Made by a program: the position numbers and the translations under genes. A DNA stretch of 64,000 nucleotides from Bacillota bacterium (GTDB lineage: Bacteria > Bacillota > Clostridia > Christensenellales > Aristaeellaceae), in NCBI GenBank assembly GCA_023416585.1, contig JAEZHM010000093.1, forward strand, positions 9,017-73,016, given 5' to 3'. The notes below the pieces were generated by a model, which made no database searches, was not told the origin of the DNA, and was given only the letters and a program-made list of their open reading frames with translations. Shown here piece by piece: positions 41,797 to 50,807 of the stretch (within the stretch, counting starts at the first letter, position 1; each line of letters opens with the position of its first letter).

Positions 41797-42450
41797 TCAG
41801 AGGCGAATCCTCTGAGCCAATACATATTCTGTCGCTTTTTCCAAATCTTCAAACATGGGTACGCCGGCATTCAACAGCGTCTGCCATGGCTGATGGCCCC
41901 TTGCAATCAGGATACAGTCACAGCCGATTGCCTCCGCTACTTCCGCGTCGTGCAGCGTATCCCCCAGGAAAACGGCCTGCTTGGGATCAACGCCATGGTT
42001 TTTCAAAAAATCCCTGGCGATATCCACCTTGCTGGTGGCGTAAATATGGGTAAGCCCCAGCGCGGCCTGAAAGTAACCGCCGATGGGATAGCGGGCTATT
42101 TGCTCATGCAGGTATTCTTCCTTGGAAGCGGACAGTATGGCCTGATGAAAGCCTGCCTGATGAAAGGCCTCCAGCGCTTCCAATGCATGCTTTTGCAGGT
42201 GGCAGATTATGCTCTTCTCCCTGTAACCTTCAGCCCAGGCGTTTGCCACTGCGGGGAAAATATCATCATTTACTCCCAGATCGCGATAGTATTCCCGAAC
42301 GGGGAAACGGAACAACCGGTGGTAGTCCGCCACACTGCCGGGCGGCGGAAAGCCGAAACGGGGAAATATTTCGTTATTGACATCGACCGCTGTCTGCACG
42401 TCGTCCAGCAGCGTACCGTTCCAGTCCCAAAGCACATAGGTCCAAGGCAT
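41797..42450 (-). CDS. HAD-superfamily hydrolase
   Basis: A 217-residue phosphatase-like protein. Motif I is LWDWNGTLLDD (both Asp equivalents present), motif II the Ser of AILSASK, motif III the Lys in TSKVDIARDFL and motif IV FLGDTLHDAEVA. The cap is helical as in subclass I enzymes near Gph. Substrate unknown. ATG 42450 has AGGAGGG 9 bases upstream. This is the second Gph-like protein in the window and is not close in sequence to the one at 9166-9810. Confidence 0.87.
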   Translation of the reverse strand: MPWTYVLWDWNGTLLDDVQTAVDVNNEIFPRFGFPPPGSVADYHRLFRFPVREYYRDLGVNDDIFPAVANAWAEGYREKSIICHLQKHALEALEAFHQAGFHQAILSASKEEYLHEQIARYPIGGYFQAALGLTHIYATSKVDIARDFLKNHGVDPKQAVFLGDTLHDAEVAEAIGCDCILIARGHQPWQTLLNAGVPMFEDLEKATEYVLAQRIRL

Positions 42451-42603
42451 GTACAAAAACCCTCCTGTTGCGGATATGATACGGCAAAAGGGAAGGAGTG
42501 TCAACTTTGCGGGGCGGCGCAAAGTGTGCCTTTGCCGCCGAAGAGGGCAATGCCTTGCATAGATTTTTAATGGATGCCTCGGCAATATCTAACAAAGGAT
42601 CAA

Positions 42604-42631
42604 TTGACAATGGATGTAATTGGTATATAAT
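42604..42631 (+). promoter_or_regulatory. Promoter of the MFS transporter gene
   Basis: Perfect TTGACA (42604-42609) and perfect TATAAT (42626-42631) with a 16-base spacer; the strongest consensus promoter in the window. Confidence 0.8.
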
Positions 42632-42670
42632 TTTTCTATCCTATATCGTTTTCATGGGAGGAACAGCGTC

Positions 42671-43984
42671 ATGATGGACAGCGGAGTTATGACAGAACCG
42701 CGGGAAAGAAAGACCAGCCCCCTGCGTTATGCCGCCGGCATGTTCGGTACTTCTATTCCCATCAACATGTTCAAGGCATACGCCATGGATTTTTATGTGG
42801 TGAAACTGGGGCTGAGCACATCCCATTATGCGCTGATCTTGTTTCTGTACACCTTTGTGGATGCCATCGACAACCCGGTGTATGGCTTTTTCTCCGACAG
42901 GACCAGAACGCGCTGGGGCAGGCGGAGGCCTTGGCTGATCCTTGGCGAGCCGCTGCTGGCGCTGGCCTTCATTCTGTTTTACAATCCCCCGGCGCTTGCG
43001 GGAGAAACATCGTTGTTTATTTACATGCTGCTGACGTATATTCTGACCGGTACGCTGGATTCCCTGATTAACGCCAACTATGGCGCATTGTTCCCTGAAC
43101 TGTTCCACGGCGAGGCTGTGCGGGCAAAAACGAATGCCATGCGGCAGGCCTTTCAACTGGTAGCCATGGTGATCAGCCTGGCCTTGACCCCTGTTGTGGC
43201 CAGGAAACTTGGCTATGCCAATACGGCCATTATCTACAGCGTGCTGGCGGTGGCGGTCATCCTGTTTTGCGCCACAGGCTGCAGGGAGGATATGCACGTA
43301 CAGGAAACTAAAAAACCGCCCCTTCTCAACAGCTTGAAGGCCTTGGCGGTCAATCCCCTCTTCTGGGTCTTTGGTCTGTGCAACGCTTTTTACAGCGCGG
43401 CTATGGCGATGGTGTTGCAGTCCGTTCCTCTATTTGTGAGGTACTCCCTTCAATTGGAAGAAGTGGCCACCATGATGCTGCAGGGCATTGTACTGCTGCT
43501 GGCGGTTGCCTCCATGGCGCTTTGGGCCTTTATGGTACGCCGCTTTTCCCTGATGCGCACCTGGCGCGGAGCCCTGATCCTATTAGGTGCATCCTTCCTT
43601 CCCCTGTATTTCATGAACAGCCTCATTGGGGCCATTGCCGCTAGCGCATTTGTAGGTATCGGCATGGCCGGCGTCATGGCTACCATGGACCTGATTGGCG
43701 CCAGGATCATGGACGAGGATACACGCAAATACGGCCTGCGCCGGGAAGGCATCTATTCTTCTGCCATGGGTGTTTTGAACAGGCTGAGTGGCCTGTTTGT
43801 AAGCCTGGGCGTTCTGCTGGCATCAAGCATGTACGGCTTTGAAAGCGGCGAGATTCCTGGCCCCAACCCCGGCGGCGCCGCCAGGTTTATGCTGGCACTT
43901 TTCCCGTTTATGGCCATGGTGGTAAGCTGCCTGTTCTCCTGGGTGTTGAAATTCCGGGAGGAAAAGGTTGAGGCTAATTCATAA
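42671..43984 (+). CDS. MFS transporter of the glycoside-pentoside-hexuronide type
   Basis: A 437-residue carrier with twelve spans. The block VDAIDNPVYGFFSDRTRTRWGRRRPWLI after span 2, cut here to its known core DNPVYGFFSDRTRTRWGRR, is the cation-sugar symporter (GPH) signature. Such carriers bring in sugars with Na+ or H+. No glycosidase or sugar kinase is next door, so the cargo is open. ATG 42671 has GGGAGG 9 bases upstream and the best promoter in the window, so the gene is probably well expressed. Confidence 0.87.
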   Translation: MMDSGVMTEPRERKTSPLRYAAGMFGTSIPINMFKAYAMDFYVVKLGLSTSHYALILFLYTFVDAIDNPVYGFFSDRTRTRWGRRRPWLILGEPLLALAFILFYNPPALAGETSLFIYMLLTYILTGTLDSLINANYGALFPELFHGEAVRAKTNAMRQAFQLVAMVISLALTPVVARKLGYANTAIIYSVLAVAVILFCATGCREDMHVQETKKPPLLNSLKALAVNPLFWVFGLCNAFYSAAMAMVLQSVPLFVRYSLQLEEVATMMLQGIVLLLAVASMALWAFMVRRFSLMRTWRGALILLGASFLPLYFMNSLIGAIAASAFVGIGMAGVMATMDLIGARIMDEDTRKYGLRREGIYSSAMGVLNRLSGLFVSLGVLLASSMYGFESGEIPGPNPGGAARFMLALFPFMAMVVSCLFSWVLKFREEKVEANS

Positions 43985-44019
43985 CGGAATGTTTTTTGAT
44001 CACTGCGACATAGCCTTCT

Positions 44020-45570
44020 TTATGCCGCATGATCTGTGGGGCGGAACATTTTTATATAATGTTTGATGATGATAAAGCCTTTTAAAAATCCGATAACCAG
44101 CAGCGTCAATGATAGGAAAACAGCAAACCAGCCTGCATCCGGAACGTAGAAAAGCACATGGGTCCAAGAAACCCTGGCGCTTAATGGAATGCCGAATAGC
44201 AGCATAAGCGGAGCAACAATATGGACGAGCACCGTTATCAGCATTATGCGCAGGAAAGCGGCTCTCGATTTTTCGAGGCGCTTTTTTATCGTACGCAGCT
44301 TCCAGCCGCAAAGCGCTACCAGTAGCACCGCCACTCCCGCGAAAGCCTGCAACAGCCCATAGGAGAGTGATGTAGGATAGCTGTTCAGGTTCAGCGGGTT
44401 TTGGCCGGGCTGGTCCATGGGATCCACATCATAGAGAACGTTGATGATCCCAGTCTCAATCCTATCCCGGTAACCAACGTTCAGCAGCGTACCCAATGTA
44501 CTGCTGGAGGTATTGTATATCAGCACAACACCTAAACCGTCCTCCGTCAAAAGCTTCACTTTGGCTTGATAGTCGGGCAGTTCGCCCCCGTGGTAAAAGC
44601 TTCCCGATGTAACGTACCAGCCCAAACCGTAGGATTCCCACTGGGAAATTTTCGCCGAGGCTGACATCATCTGATTGAAGGATTCATTGGACAGCACTTG
44701 CGTGCCTTTGTAATTTCCGCCGCTTTGCATTGCTAACATATAATGGGTCATATCCTCCGCACAGGATATGATGCTGTATGCCGGTAAAAAATCCTTGCGG
44801 TAGGGCAGCCCGGATACTTTCGGAATGCCAAAGATGGGGTGGTAGCCTGCTGCCAGGCCGTTTTTCAATGCCTCTTGTGCGGAAGTATAGCTGTGGCGCA
44901 TTTCCAGCGGGTCAAAAATGTTTTTTTGGATATATTCTTCGTAGCTTAGCCCGGATACCTGCTGCACAAGTTCCCCCAGAATGATGTAGTTGGCATTGCC
45001 GTATGCAAAACGTGTCCCCGGTGTAGAGTCAGGCTGTATGGAGCCAAATTTGTCTACAAGTTCACTGATTGTTTCATCGTCACCGCGCAGCGTGGCCGCC
45101 CGATATTCGGATTCCGGAGGGATGCCGCTGGTATGATTCAACAATTGCCGCACGGTGATCGTGGCGGCTATATCTCTGTCCGCTAATCCAAAGGATGGCA
45201 GATATGTCTTTACAGTCTGGTCCAAGGCTACTTTTCCGGTCTCCACCAATTGCATCACAGCCAGCGCCGTGAACGTTTTGCTTACAGAACCAATCAAAAA
45301 AGGCGTTTTCGGCGTAATACCGCGGCCCGTTTCATCAGCTTTGCCATACCCTTTCAAATAGAGTACGCCGCCATCACGAATGATGCCCAATGAAAAGCCG
45401 GGGATCCTGCAATCTTCCATCTGGCTTTGTATAAAGCTGTCGAGCCGTGCATAATCTGGGTTGTCCGATACGTTTGACGCGGCGGCGCAACTCCCGCCGG
45501 TGACAAGGCCAGTTGTGAGCAGGACTATTGCCAAAATGGTGACAAATAACCTGAATGGCTTTTTCATCAT
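44020..45570 (-). CDS. Membrane-tethered serine hydrolase (class C beta-lactamase / PBP-like)
   Basis: A 516-residue exported enzyme with a signal peptide (cleavage near GGSCAAAS), a beta-lactamase-fold domain and four C-terminal membrane spans. The catalytic triad motifs are SVSK (in LIGSVSKTFTALAV), YGN (in RFAYGNANY, the YxN motif) and HGGE. Such proteins are D-Ala peptidases, esterases or peptide-resistance factors. A perfect 14-bp inverted repeat (45577-45620) includes its ribosome site, a sign of RNA-level or operator control. It lies just downstream of a sensor-regulated ABC exporter on the same strand. Confidence 0.9.
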   Translation of the reverse strand: MMKKPFRLFVTILAIVLLTTGLVTGGSCAAASNVSDNPDYARLDSFIQSQMEDCRIPGFSLGIIRDGGVLYLKGYGKADETGRGITPKTPFLIGSVSKTFTALAVMQLVETGKVALDQTVKTYLPSFGLADRDIAATITVRQLLNHTSGIPPESEYRAATLRGDDETISELVDKFGSIQPDSTPGTRFAYGNANYIILGELVQQVSGLSYEEYIQKNIFDPLEMRHSYTSAQEALKNGLAAGYHPIFGIPKVSGLPYRKDFLPAYSIISCAEDMTHYMLAMQSGGNYKGTQVLSNESFNQMMSASAKISQWESYGLGWYVTSGSFYHGGELPDYQAKVKLLTEDGLGVVLIYNTSSSTLGTLLNVGYRDRIETGIINVLYDVDPMDQPGQNPLNLNSYPTSLSYGLLQAFAGVAVLLVALCGWKLRTIKKRLEKSRAAFLRIMLITVLVHIVAPLMLLFGIPLSARVSWTHVLFYVPDAGWFAVFLSLTLLVIGFLKGFIIIKHYIKMFRPTDHAA

Positions 45571-45576
45571 ATGAAT

Positions 45577-45620
45577 ATTCCCCCTTTTGCCAGTAAATCC
45601 AGTCTAGCAAAAGGGGGAAT
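45577..45620 (-). promoter_or_regulatory. Perfect 14-bp inverted repeat over a ribosome binding site
   Basis: ATTCCCCCTTTTGC (45577-45590) and GCAAAAGGGGGAAT (45607-45620) are exact complements around a 16-base loop. In the minus-strand transcript the 3' arm carries the AGGGGGAAT ribosome site 7 bases before the serine hydrolase ATG, so folding would hide it. A DNA-binding operator is the alternative reading. Confidence 0.75.
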
Positions 45621-45648
45621 GTATGCAAAGTGATGCCTGTCACAAAAG

Positions 45649-45670
45649 CTGTCATGGGAATCCATGACAG
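45649..45670 (-). terminator. Hairpin after the ABC exporter operon, weak terminator
   Basis: CTGTCATGG and CCATGACAG are perfect 9-base arms around a 4-base loop; on the minus strand CTTTTG follows. It sits 3 bases after the ATPase stop codon. Confidence 0.55.
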
Positions 45671-45673
45671 ACG

Positions 45674-46333
45674 TCATGCGGTTTCGATGCGACCGTCCCG
45701 CATGTAAAATACCTTGTCAGCCTGCTCCAGTACAAATGGATCATGGGATATAAGCAGGACGGACGCACGCTTGCTTTGCTCTTTGATAAGGCACATCACA
45801 GCATCGGTGCTTTTCCTATCCAGTGCTGCGGTAGGCTCGTCTGCAAAGAGGAACGCAGGGTCGCTGACAAGCGCGCGGGCAACCGCCACCCGTTGCCGCT
45901 GGCCTTGGGATAATACATGGGGCTTTTTGCCGCAAAACCTATCCATGTCCAGCCTGACCAGCAAATCCATGGCCCGCTCCCGGATCGTTTTTTGATTTTT
46001 TGATGGTAGAATCAATACATTGTCCAATGCGGATAAGGATTCCAGTAAAGAAGGCCTTTGAAAGATGAAGCCAAAGCTGCTTCGCCTAAGATGAGCCAGT
46101 TCGTTGGCCGTGTAGGATTGTATATCCACATCGTCATAGAATACGGTGCCGCTTGTCGGCGCCTTTAAGCCCGATAATACATACAAAAGCGAGCTTTTTC
46201 CACAGCCGGACGGCCCTGTAACGGCGTAAATGCCTGTATCACCCATGCGAATATCCACATCAAAAAGGACAGTTGCCGCCCGAACACCCTGACTTTTATA
46301 ACTAAGCCCAATTTGCGTTCCGTCGATGCGCAT
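45674..46333 (-). CDS. ABC transporter ATP-binding protein (MacB/LolD class)
   Basis: A 219-residue ATPase: Walker A TGPSGCGKSSLLYVL, Q-loop GFIFQRPSLL, signature VLSQGQRQRVAVARAL, Walker B AFLFADEPTAALD and H-loop LLISHDPF. This class works with an FtsX-type permease, which is the gene just upstream (2-base gap). Together they belong to peptide, lipoprotein or antibiotic exporters or to mechanotransmission systems. It is the last gene of the sensor-regulator-permease-ATPase operon. Confidence 0.92.
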   Translation of the reverse strand: MRIDGTQIGLSYKSQGVRAATVLFDVDIRMGDTGIYAVTGPSGCGKSSLLYVLSGLKAPTSGTVFYDDVDIQSYTANELAHLRRSSFGFIFQRPSLLESLSALDNVLILPSKNQKTIRERAMDLLVRLDMDRFCGKKPHVLSQGQRQRVAVARALVSDPAFLFADEPTAALDRKSTDAVMCLIKEQSKRASVLLISHDPFVLEQADKVFYMRDGRIETA

Positions 46334-46335
46334 CG

Positions 46336-47472
46336 CTATCCCTGCCCTTCCAAAACATCCGTCACATCAAGCGCCAGGAGAATGCGCCATACGGGAACCA
46401 CACCGGAAAGTGTTGCAAAAAGCGGCACACAGAAAGACTTCAGCATAGCCTCTCCATCGAAAACGGGCATAGCCAGACCTTTTGCTGTAAGCAGCAGGAA
46501 ATTGAACGCCGCTGCGGCAAGCAAAGATAAAAGCCACCCTGCTGCAAACCCCGCCAGATTCACGGCGGTGATCTGCACAAAGGCTTGCCGGATCACCTGG
46601 CCCTGGGTTAAGCCCAAAGCAAACAGTGTGGCAAACTCACTTCTTCGCACATAGAAATGGATATAGTTTAAAAATCCGGCACAGATACTAAGAATGACGA
46701 CGGTCATGAGCCCAATCATCGATATCAGCGCAAGCACGCTGCGAGTATCCTCTTCAAATTGCCGGGTGACAGTTGCGTTCGTCCGTTTCACAAGACCGCT
46801 GCCATCCAAGACATCAAGGTCCGCATTCATCTTTTCCAACTGACCCGCCTTGGGAACGGCGAGCACACCAAGACTATACACGTTGTCAATGCTTCGGCGC
46901 TTCAGTTCATATTCCAGCGAAGTAGCGGATAAGATGGCCTTACCACTTAATAGACCGCTAATGGTATAGCTCCCCTCCAATACTTCCCCTTCCTGCACAT
47001 TGCTGCCAATCTTATCGCCCACATTCAAGCCCTTGTTGCGGGCTGCCAGCTCATGCAGCGCAATTTCATTTTTTCCGGGATCAGGCAAGCGGCCTTCCGA
47101 CAGTGACAGGCCAAAAGATTGTATGGCGGAAGCCATGTCAGGCTCCGTAAAGGATATTACCTGGGTACCTGTCGTTCCGCCAATAACAAGGCTAATATTG
47201 GTATAGGAATACAGGCAGGGATAGACTCTATTCACCGCACCGCTTTGTTCGAGCTTGTTTACAAGTTCTTCGCCGATAGGCGCGCTCTTTGCCGCAAAGC
47301 CCGATGCAAAGCGGTATGGCTCCGCAAGTTCCCGCCAGATGGTTTTGATGGAAGTATTTATCAGCACCTGTACCATATAGATCAAAAAAACGCTGAGTCC
47401 GACCGCTGTAAGCAGAGGGATAATCCTCCGTCTGCTTCCCAGCAGGAAGGTGCATACCGGTATTGTCTTCAT
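46336..47472 (-). CDS. FtsX/MacB-type ABC permease
   Basis: A 378-residue permease with one N-terminal span (about residues 16-36), a large extracytoplasmic domain (40-245) and three C-terminal spans, the MacB/FtsX topology. The AVNLAGFAAGWLLSLLAAAA span and the preceding EFATLFALGLTQGQVIRQAF coupling helix are clear. The start overlaps the stop of the response-regulator gene by 4 bases. The outside domain presumably meets the substrate or the signal. Confidence 0.87.
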   Translation of the reverse strand: MKTIPVCTFLLGSRRRIIPLLTAVGLSVFLIYMVQVLINTSIKTIWRELAEPYRFASGFAAKSAPIGEELVNKLEQSGAVNRVYPCLYSYTNISLVIGGTTGTQVISFTEPDMASAIQSFGLSLSEGRLPDPGKNEIALHELAARNKGLNVGDKIGSNVQEGEVLEGSYTISGLLSGKAILSATSLEYELKRRSIDNVYSLGVLAVPKAGQLEKMNADLDVLDGSGLVKRTNATVTRQFEEDTRSVLALISMIGLMTVVILSICAGFLNYIHFYVRRSEFATLFALGLTQGQVIRQAFVQITAVNLAGFAAGWLLSLLAAAAFNFLLLTAKGLAMPVFDGEAMLKSFCVPLFATLSGVVPVWRILLALDVTDVLEGQG

Positions 47473-48119
47473 CGCATGTGCTCCCTTAAATAAAGGGCCG
47501 CCTGGGCGCGGTCGCCAATGCCGATTTTTGCGTAAATGGCGCTGACCATATTGCGTACAGTGCCCTCCGACAGGTACAGGGCCGAGGCGATCTGGCGGTT
47601 GGTGAAGCCTTGGGACAGCATAAGAGCGGCCTCATACTCGCGCCCTGTCAGGGCTGTGAACTGCCCGGAGGGTTCCATTGCTTCCTCCGCTTTTTTTCGG
47701 GACAGGTAGGATGTCAGCGTGGCCGCCACGTCCGGAGGCAGCACTATTTTGCCTGCCGCGGCATCCCGTATGGCTTCTATGAGCGAGGGTATTTGAATGT
47801 CCTTGAGCAGGAAACCGCAGGCGCCGTTAGCCAGCGCTCCGATGACGTATGCATCCTCATGAAAAGTGGTCAGCATCAATACCCTGGTTGCGGGGGAGGC
47901 GGCAAGGATGCGGGCGACGCAGGTGATCCCATCCATGCCTGGCATGCGTATGTCCAGCAGCATCACGTCCGGGCGGTACATTTCGGCCATAGAGCAGGCC
48001 TCTTCTCCGCTGCCAGCCGTTGCTGCCACCTGAAGGCCAGGTTCCAGGTTCAGTACGGTTTTCAGACCTTCCCGGATGAGGGCTTGATCGTCTGCAATCA
48101 CGATGCGGATCGTATCCAT
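47469..48119 (-). CDS. NarL/LuxR-type response regulator
   Basis: A 216-residue regulator. The receiver has the acidic pocket in VIADDQALIREGL, the phospho-acceptor Asp in DVMLLDIRMPGMDG (about residue 54), and the Lys in GFLLKDI. The C-terminal LuxR helix-turn-helix is LTGREYEAALMLSQGFTNRQ followed by ALYLSEGTVRNMVSAIYAKI. ATG 48119 has GGGAGGA upstream and lies 2 bases after the kinase stop. It probably controls this exporter operon or the serine hydrolase gene downstream. Confidence 0.92.
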   Translation of the reverse strand: MDTIRIVIADDQALIREGLKTVLNLEPGLQVAATAGSGEEACSMAEMYRPDVMLLDIRMPGMDGITCVARILAASPATRVLMLTTFHEDAYVIGALANGACGFLLKDIQIPSLIEAIRDAAAGKIVLPPDVAATLTSYLSRKKAEEAMEPSGQFTALTGREYEAALMLSQGFTNRQIASALYLSEGTVRNMVSAIYAKIGIGDRAQAALYLREHMR

Positions 48120-48121
48120 GT

Positions 48122-49306
48122 TTATTCCTCCCATGGCATCGCTATTTCGATGAGAAAGCCTTCCCCGGCTTCGGATGTAACAACAAGCGAACCGCCGGCC
48201 GTGCTGACCCGCTGGCTCATTGCGTGAAGGCCGAAGCCCGGCACAATCTTCCCGGTACCCTTACCGTTGTCCATCAGTGAAAAATGCAGGATATTGCCCT
48301 CCACCTTGAGGGTGAAAACAAATGCCGTGCTTCCGCCATGCTTCAGACCATTGGTCAACCCTTCCTGCAGTGCCCTAAGAAGTACCGTTTGCTTTTGTTC
48401 GTTCAATTCCGGCAAGTCGGAGATTGATTCTCTAATGAAGATACCACCATTTCGCGCCTCCTGAAGAAGAGCCTGCAGGCGGGCTGCAAAAGCTGTGTTT
48501 TCTGCTGCACCCATGGCGTGAACGGCATGCCGAAGCTCCGTGAGGCCTTTGCGGACCTGCGCTTTGGCCTGTGCAATGCTCTGTGCCGCCTGATCCTTGT
48601 CCTGCAATAGCAGCCGTTCACCGGCTTCCAGGCTATAAAGGCCTGTGGTAAGGGCATGACCTACCGTATCGTGCATCTCCTTGGCAATGCGGTTGCGCTC
48701 CCTATATGCCGTCATTTCCTCCCGCATTTTTGCCGTTTCCCTTAACCTTGCATACGCATCTTCCAACTGTTTTGATTTTGTTTTCAAAGCAAATAGCATG
48801 CTGTCATGATCGAGCCGTGTTTCCATTTCAAATCTGGCAATGGCAGTAATAGCCGATGCGGCCAGAAATAAGCCTGCTGTAACAGTAACATCAAAAACCG
48901 TTTTCTCCTCCTGCCCTGTGGGAAAACCAATGAGCATGTTAAGAGAAAAGGATAAAAAGCACAGGCAGGAAACCACATAGCCAAAAGGCCTTGCGCACAT
49001 CAGGCAGGCATCGCAAAGCACAATCAGATAAAATATCACAGCTGCATCCTGGTGAACATATCGCCCAATGAAAAATGCCAAAACAATATCAATGAGATAA
49101 GCAGGCCAGCAAACAGACCGGCTGCTATCCCCTGTGGACAACATTATATGCCTGATTACAAAAGTCAACGCCAAAAACCCGGCCAACAGCGAAAGCGTCC
49201 ACAGGCTGCCGCTGAAGCGGCAGGCGCTGTAGACGTAACCCGCAGTCAAGGCCAGGTATATGGCCCGGATGATTCTGTTTTCCGTACGTCTGTCCAATGC
49301 GTACAT
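48122..49306 (-). CDS. Sensor histidine kinase, HisKA_3 (NarL-partner) class
   Basis: A 394-residue membrane kinase. About five or six short spans fill residues 15-165 with no large outside domain, suggesting an intramembrane sensor, as in LiaS/DesK-like kinases. A coiled coil (170-200) leads to the phospho-His in RIAKEMHDTVGHALTTGL. The ATP-binding part has LQEGLTNGLKHG (N box) and DNGKG with GFGLHAMSQRV. It begins 28 bases after proS on the same strand with only a weak ribosome site, so readthrough from proS is possible. Confidence 0.9.
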   Translation of the reverse strand: MYALDRRTENRIIRAIYLALTAGYVYSACRFSGSLWTLSLLAGFLALTFVIRHIMLSTGDSSRSVCWPAYLIDIVLAFFIGRYVHQDAAVIFYLIVLCDACLMCARPFGYVVSCLCFLSFSLNMLIGFPTGQEEKTVFDVTVTAGLFLAASAITAIARFEMETRLDHDSMLFALKTKSKQLEDAYARLRETAKMREEMTAYRERNRIAKEMHDTVGHALTTGLYSLEAGERLLLQDKDQAAQSIAQAKAQVRKGLTELRHAVHAMGAAENTAFAARLQALLQEARNGGIFIRESISDLPELNEQKQTVLLRALQEGLTNGLKHGGSTAFVFTLKVEGNILHFSLMDNGKGTGKIVPGFGLHAMSQRVSTAGGSLVVTSEAGEGFLIEIAMPWEE

Positions 49307-49334
49307 CCCGGTTCCGCTTTTGTATGGTTATTGA

Positions 49335-50777
49335 TTAATAAGCCTTGGCAAAATACATGACCTTGTCGGCACGCTTGCCGCAGATGGCGCAAGTGTGGCC
49401 GATAGGTGTCTGGTCGAAGGGCATGTTGCGGCTGGTTGCGTTCAGCTCGGCCTTGATCTTGTCCTCGCATTCCTGATGGCCGCACCACATGGCCTTTGCG
49501 AAACCGGCCTGCACAGCGGCGGCCAGCTCTTCCATGGAGTGGACCTCGTGGGTGCGTTCATCCCGGAAAGATTTGGCCTGAGCAAAGAGTGTATCCTGAA
49601 TATCCTGCAAAAGGGCGGGGATCTTTTCCGTCAGGCTGTCCATGGGCAGTTCGGCCTTTTCAAAGGTATCCCGGCGGCAAGCCAGCACCTGCCCCTTTTC
49701 CAAGTCACGGGGACCGACTTCCAAGCGCAGCGGTACGCCGCGTAGCTCCCAATGGTTAAACTTGTATCCAGGGCTGTAGGTGTCCCGGTCGTCCAGGGTA
49801 ACGCGCAGCCCGGCGGCCTTCAAATCGGCTGCGATTTTTTCACAAGCCTCGTTGACGCCTCCCTTGTGGGCGGCAATGGGAACGATCACTACCTGGACCG
49901 GTGCGATGCGGGGCGGCATCCTAAGGCCACGCTCGTCGCCGTGGGTCATGATGATGGCGCCGATGAGCCGGGTGGAAGTGCCCCAGCTGGTTTCGTGCAC
50001 GTAGGTCAATTGCCCATCCTTGCTGAGGTACTTGATATCGAAGGCCTCGGCAAAATTAGTACCGAAGTTGTGGCTGGTGCCGGCCTGCAGCGCTTTGCCG
50101 TCCTGCATCATGGCCTCCATGGAATAGGTGGCCTGGGCGCCGGCGAACTTTTCCTTATCGCTTTTGCGGCCCACATATACCGGCAGTGCCAGTTCCTTCT
50201 CGGCTACCTCCCGGTAAACCTCCAGCATCTGCATTGTTTCTTCCTGGGCTTCTTCCGCCGTGGCATGAATGGTATGGCCTTCCTGCCACAAAAACTCGCT
50301 GGTGCGCAGGAAAGGCCTGGTGCTCTTTTCCCAGCGCATGACGGAGCACCACTGGTTGTACTTCATAGGCAGGTCGCGCCAGGACTGAGTCCATTTGGAA
50401 TACATGGCGCAGAAGATGGTTTCGCTGGTTGGGCGGATAGCCAGCCTTTCAGTCAGTGGCTCGCTGCCCCCCTGGGTGACCCAGGCCACTTCCGGGGCAA
50501 AGCCTTCCACATGTTCGGCTTCCTTAAGCAGCAGGCTTTCGGGAATGAGCATGGGCATATACACGTTTTGATGGCCGGTAGCCTTAAAGCGGGAGTCCAT
50601 TTCCAGCTGGATGCGCTCCCAAATGGCATAGCCGTAAGGGCGCACGATCATGCAGCCGCGGACAGGCGCGTAATCCACCAATTCCGATTGCAGGATTACG
50701 TCGGTATACCATTGGGAAAAGTCCACGTCCCTGGGCGTGATGTGCTGAACAAATTCCTGGTTTTTTTCCTTGGCCAT
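49335..50777 (-). CDS. proS: Prolyl-tRNA synthetase, archaeal/eukaryal (ProS3) type
   Basis: A 480-residue class II synthetase that charges tRNA-Pro. Length and the missing editing insertion place it in the ProS type 3 group. Motif 2 is MRWEKSTRPFLRTSEFLWQEGHT, of which the key part is RPFLRTSEFLWQEGH; motif 3 is SWGTSTRLIGAIIMTHGD around the conserved Arg, and the C-terminal CGHQECE and CAICG cysteines form the zinc site. ATG 50777 follows AAGGAGG by 7 bases. It is controlled by the T-box at 50808-51040. Confidence 0.95.
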   Translation of the reverse strand: MAKEKNQEFVQHITPRDVDFSQWYTDVILQSELVDYAPVRGCMIVRPYGYAIWERIQLEMDSRFKATGHQNVYMPMLIPESLLLKEAEHVEGFAPEVAWVTQGGSEPLTERLAIRPTSETIFCAMYSKWTQSWRDLPMKYNQWCSVMRWEKSTRPFLRTSEFLWQEGHTIHATAEEAQEETMQMLEVYREVAEKELALPVYVGRKSDKEKFAGAQATYSMEAMMQDGKALQAGTSHNFGTNFAEAFDIKYLSKDGQLTYVHETSWGTSTRLIGAIIMTHGDERGLRMPPRIAPVQVVIVPIAAHKGGVNEACEKIAADLKAAGLRVTLDDRDTYSPGYKFNHWELRGVPLRLEVGPRDLEKGQVLACRRDTFEKAELPMDSLTEKIPALLQDIQDTLFAQAKSFRDERTHEVHSMEELAAAVQAGFAKAMWCGHQECEDKIKAELNATSRNMPFDQTPIGHTCAICGKRADKVMYFAKAY

Positions 50778-50807
50778 AGATAATCCTCCTTGCTGCGGCA
50801 GGGATAC

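Noticed and set aside
49752..50783. 343-codon plus-strand open frame opposite proS
   Set aside because: Pure antisense of a clear synthetase gene; the frame stays open because of codon bias in proS.
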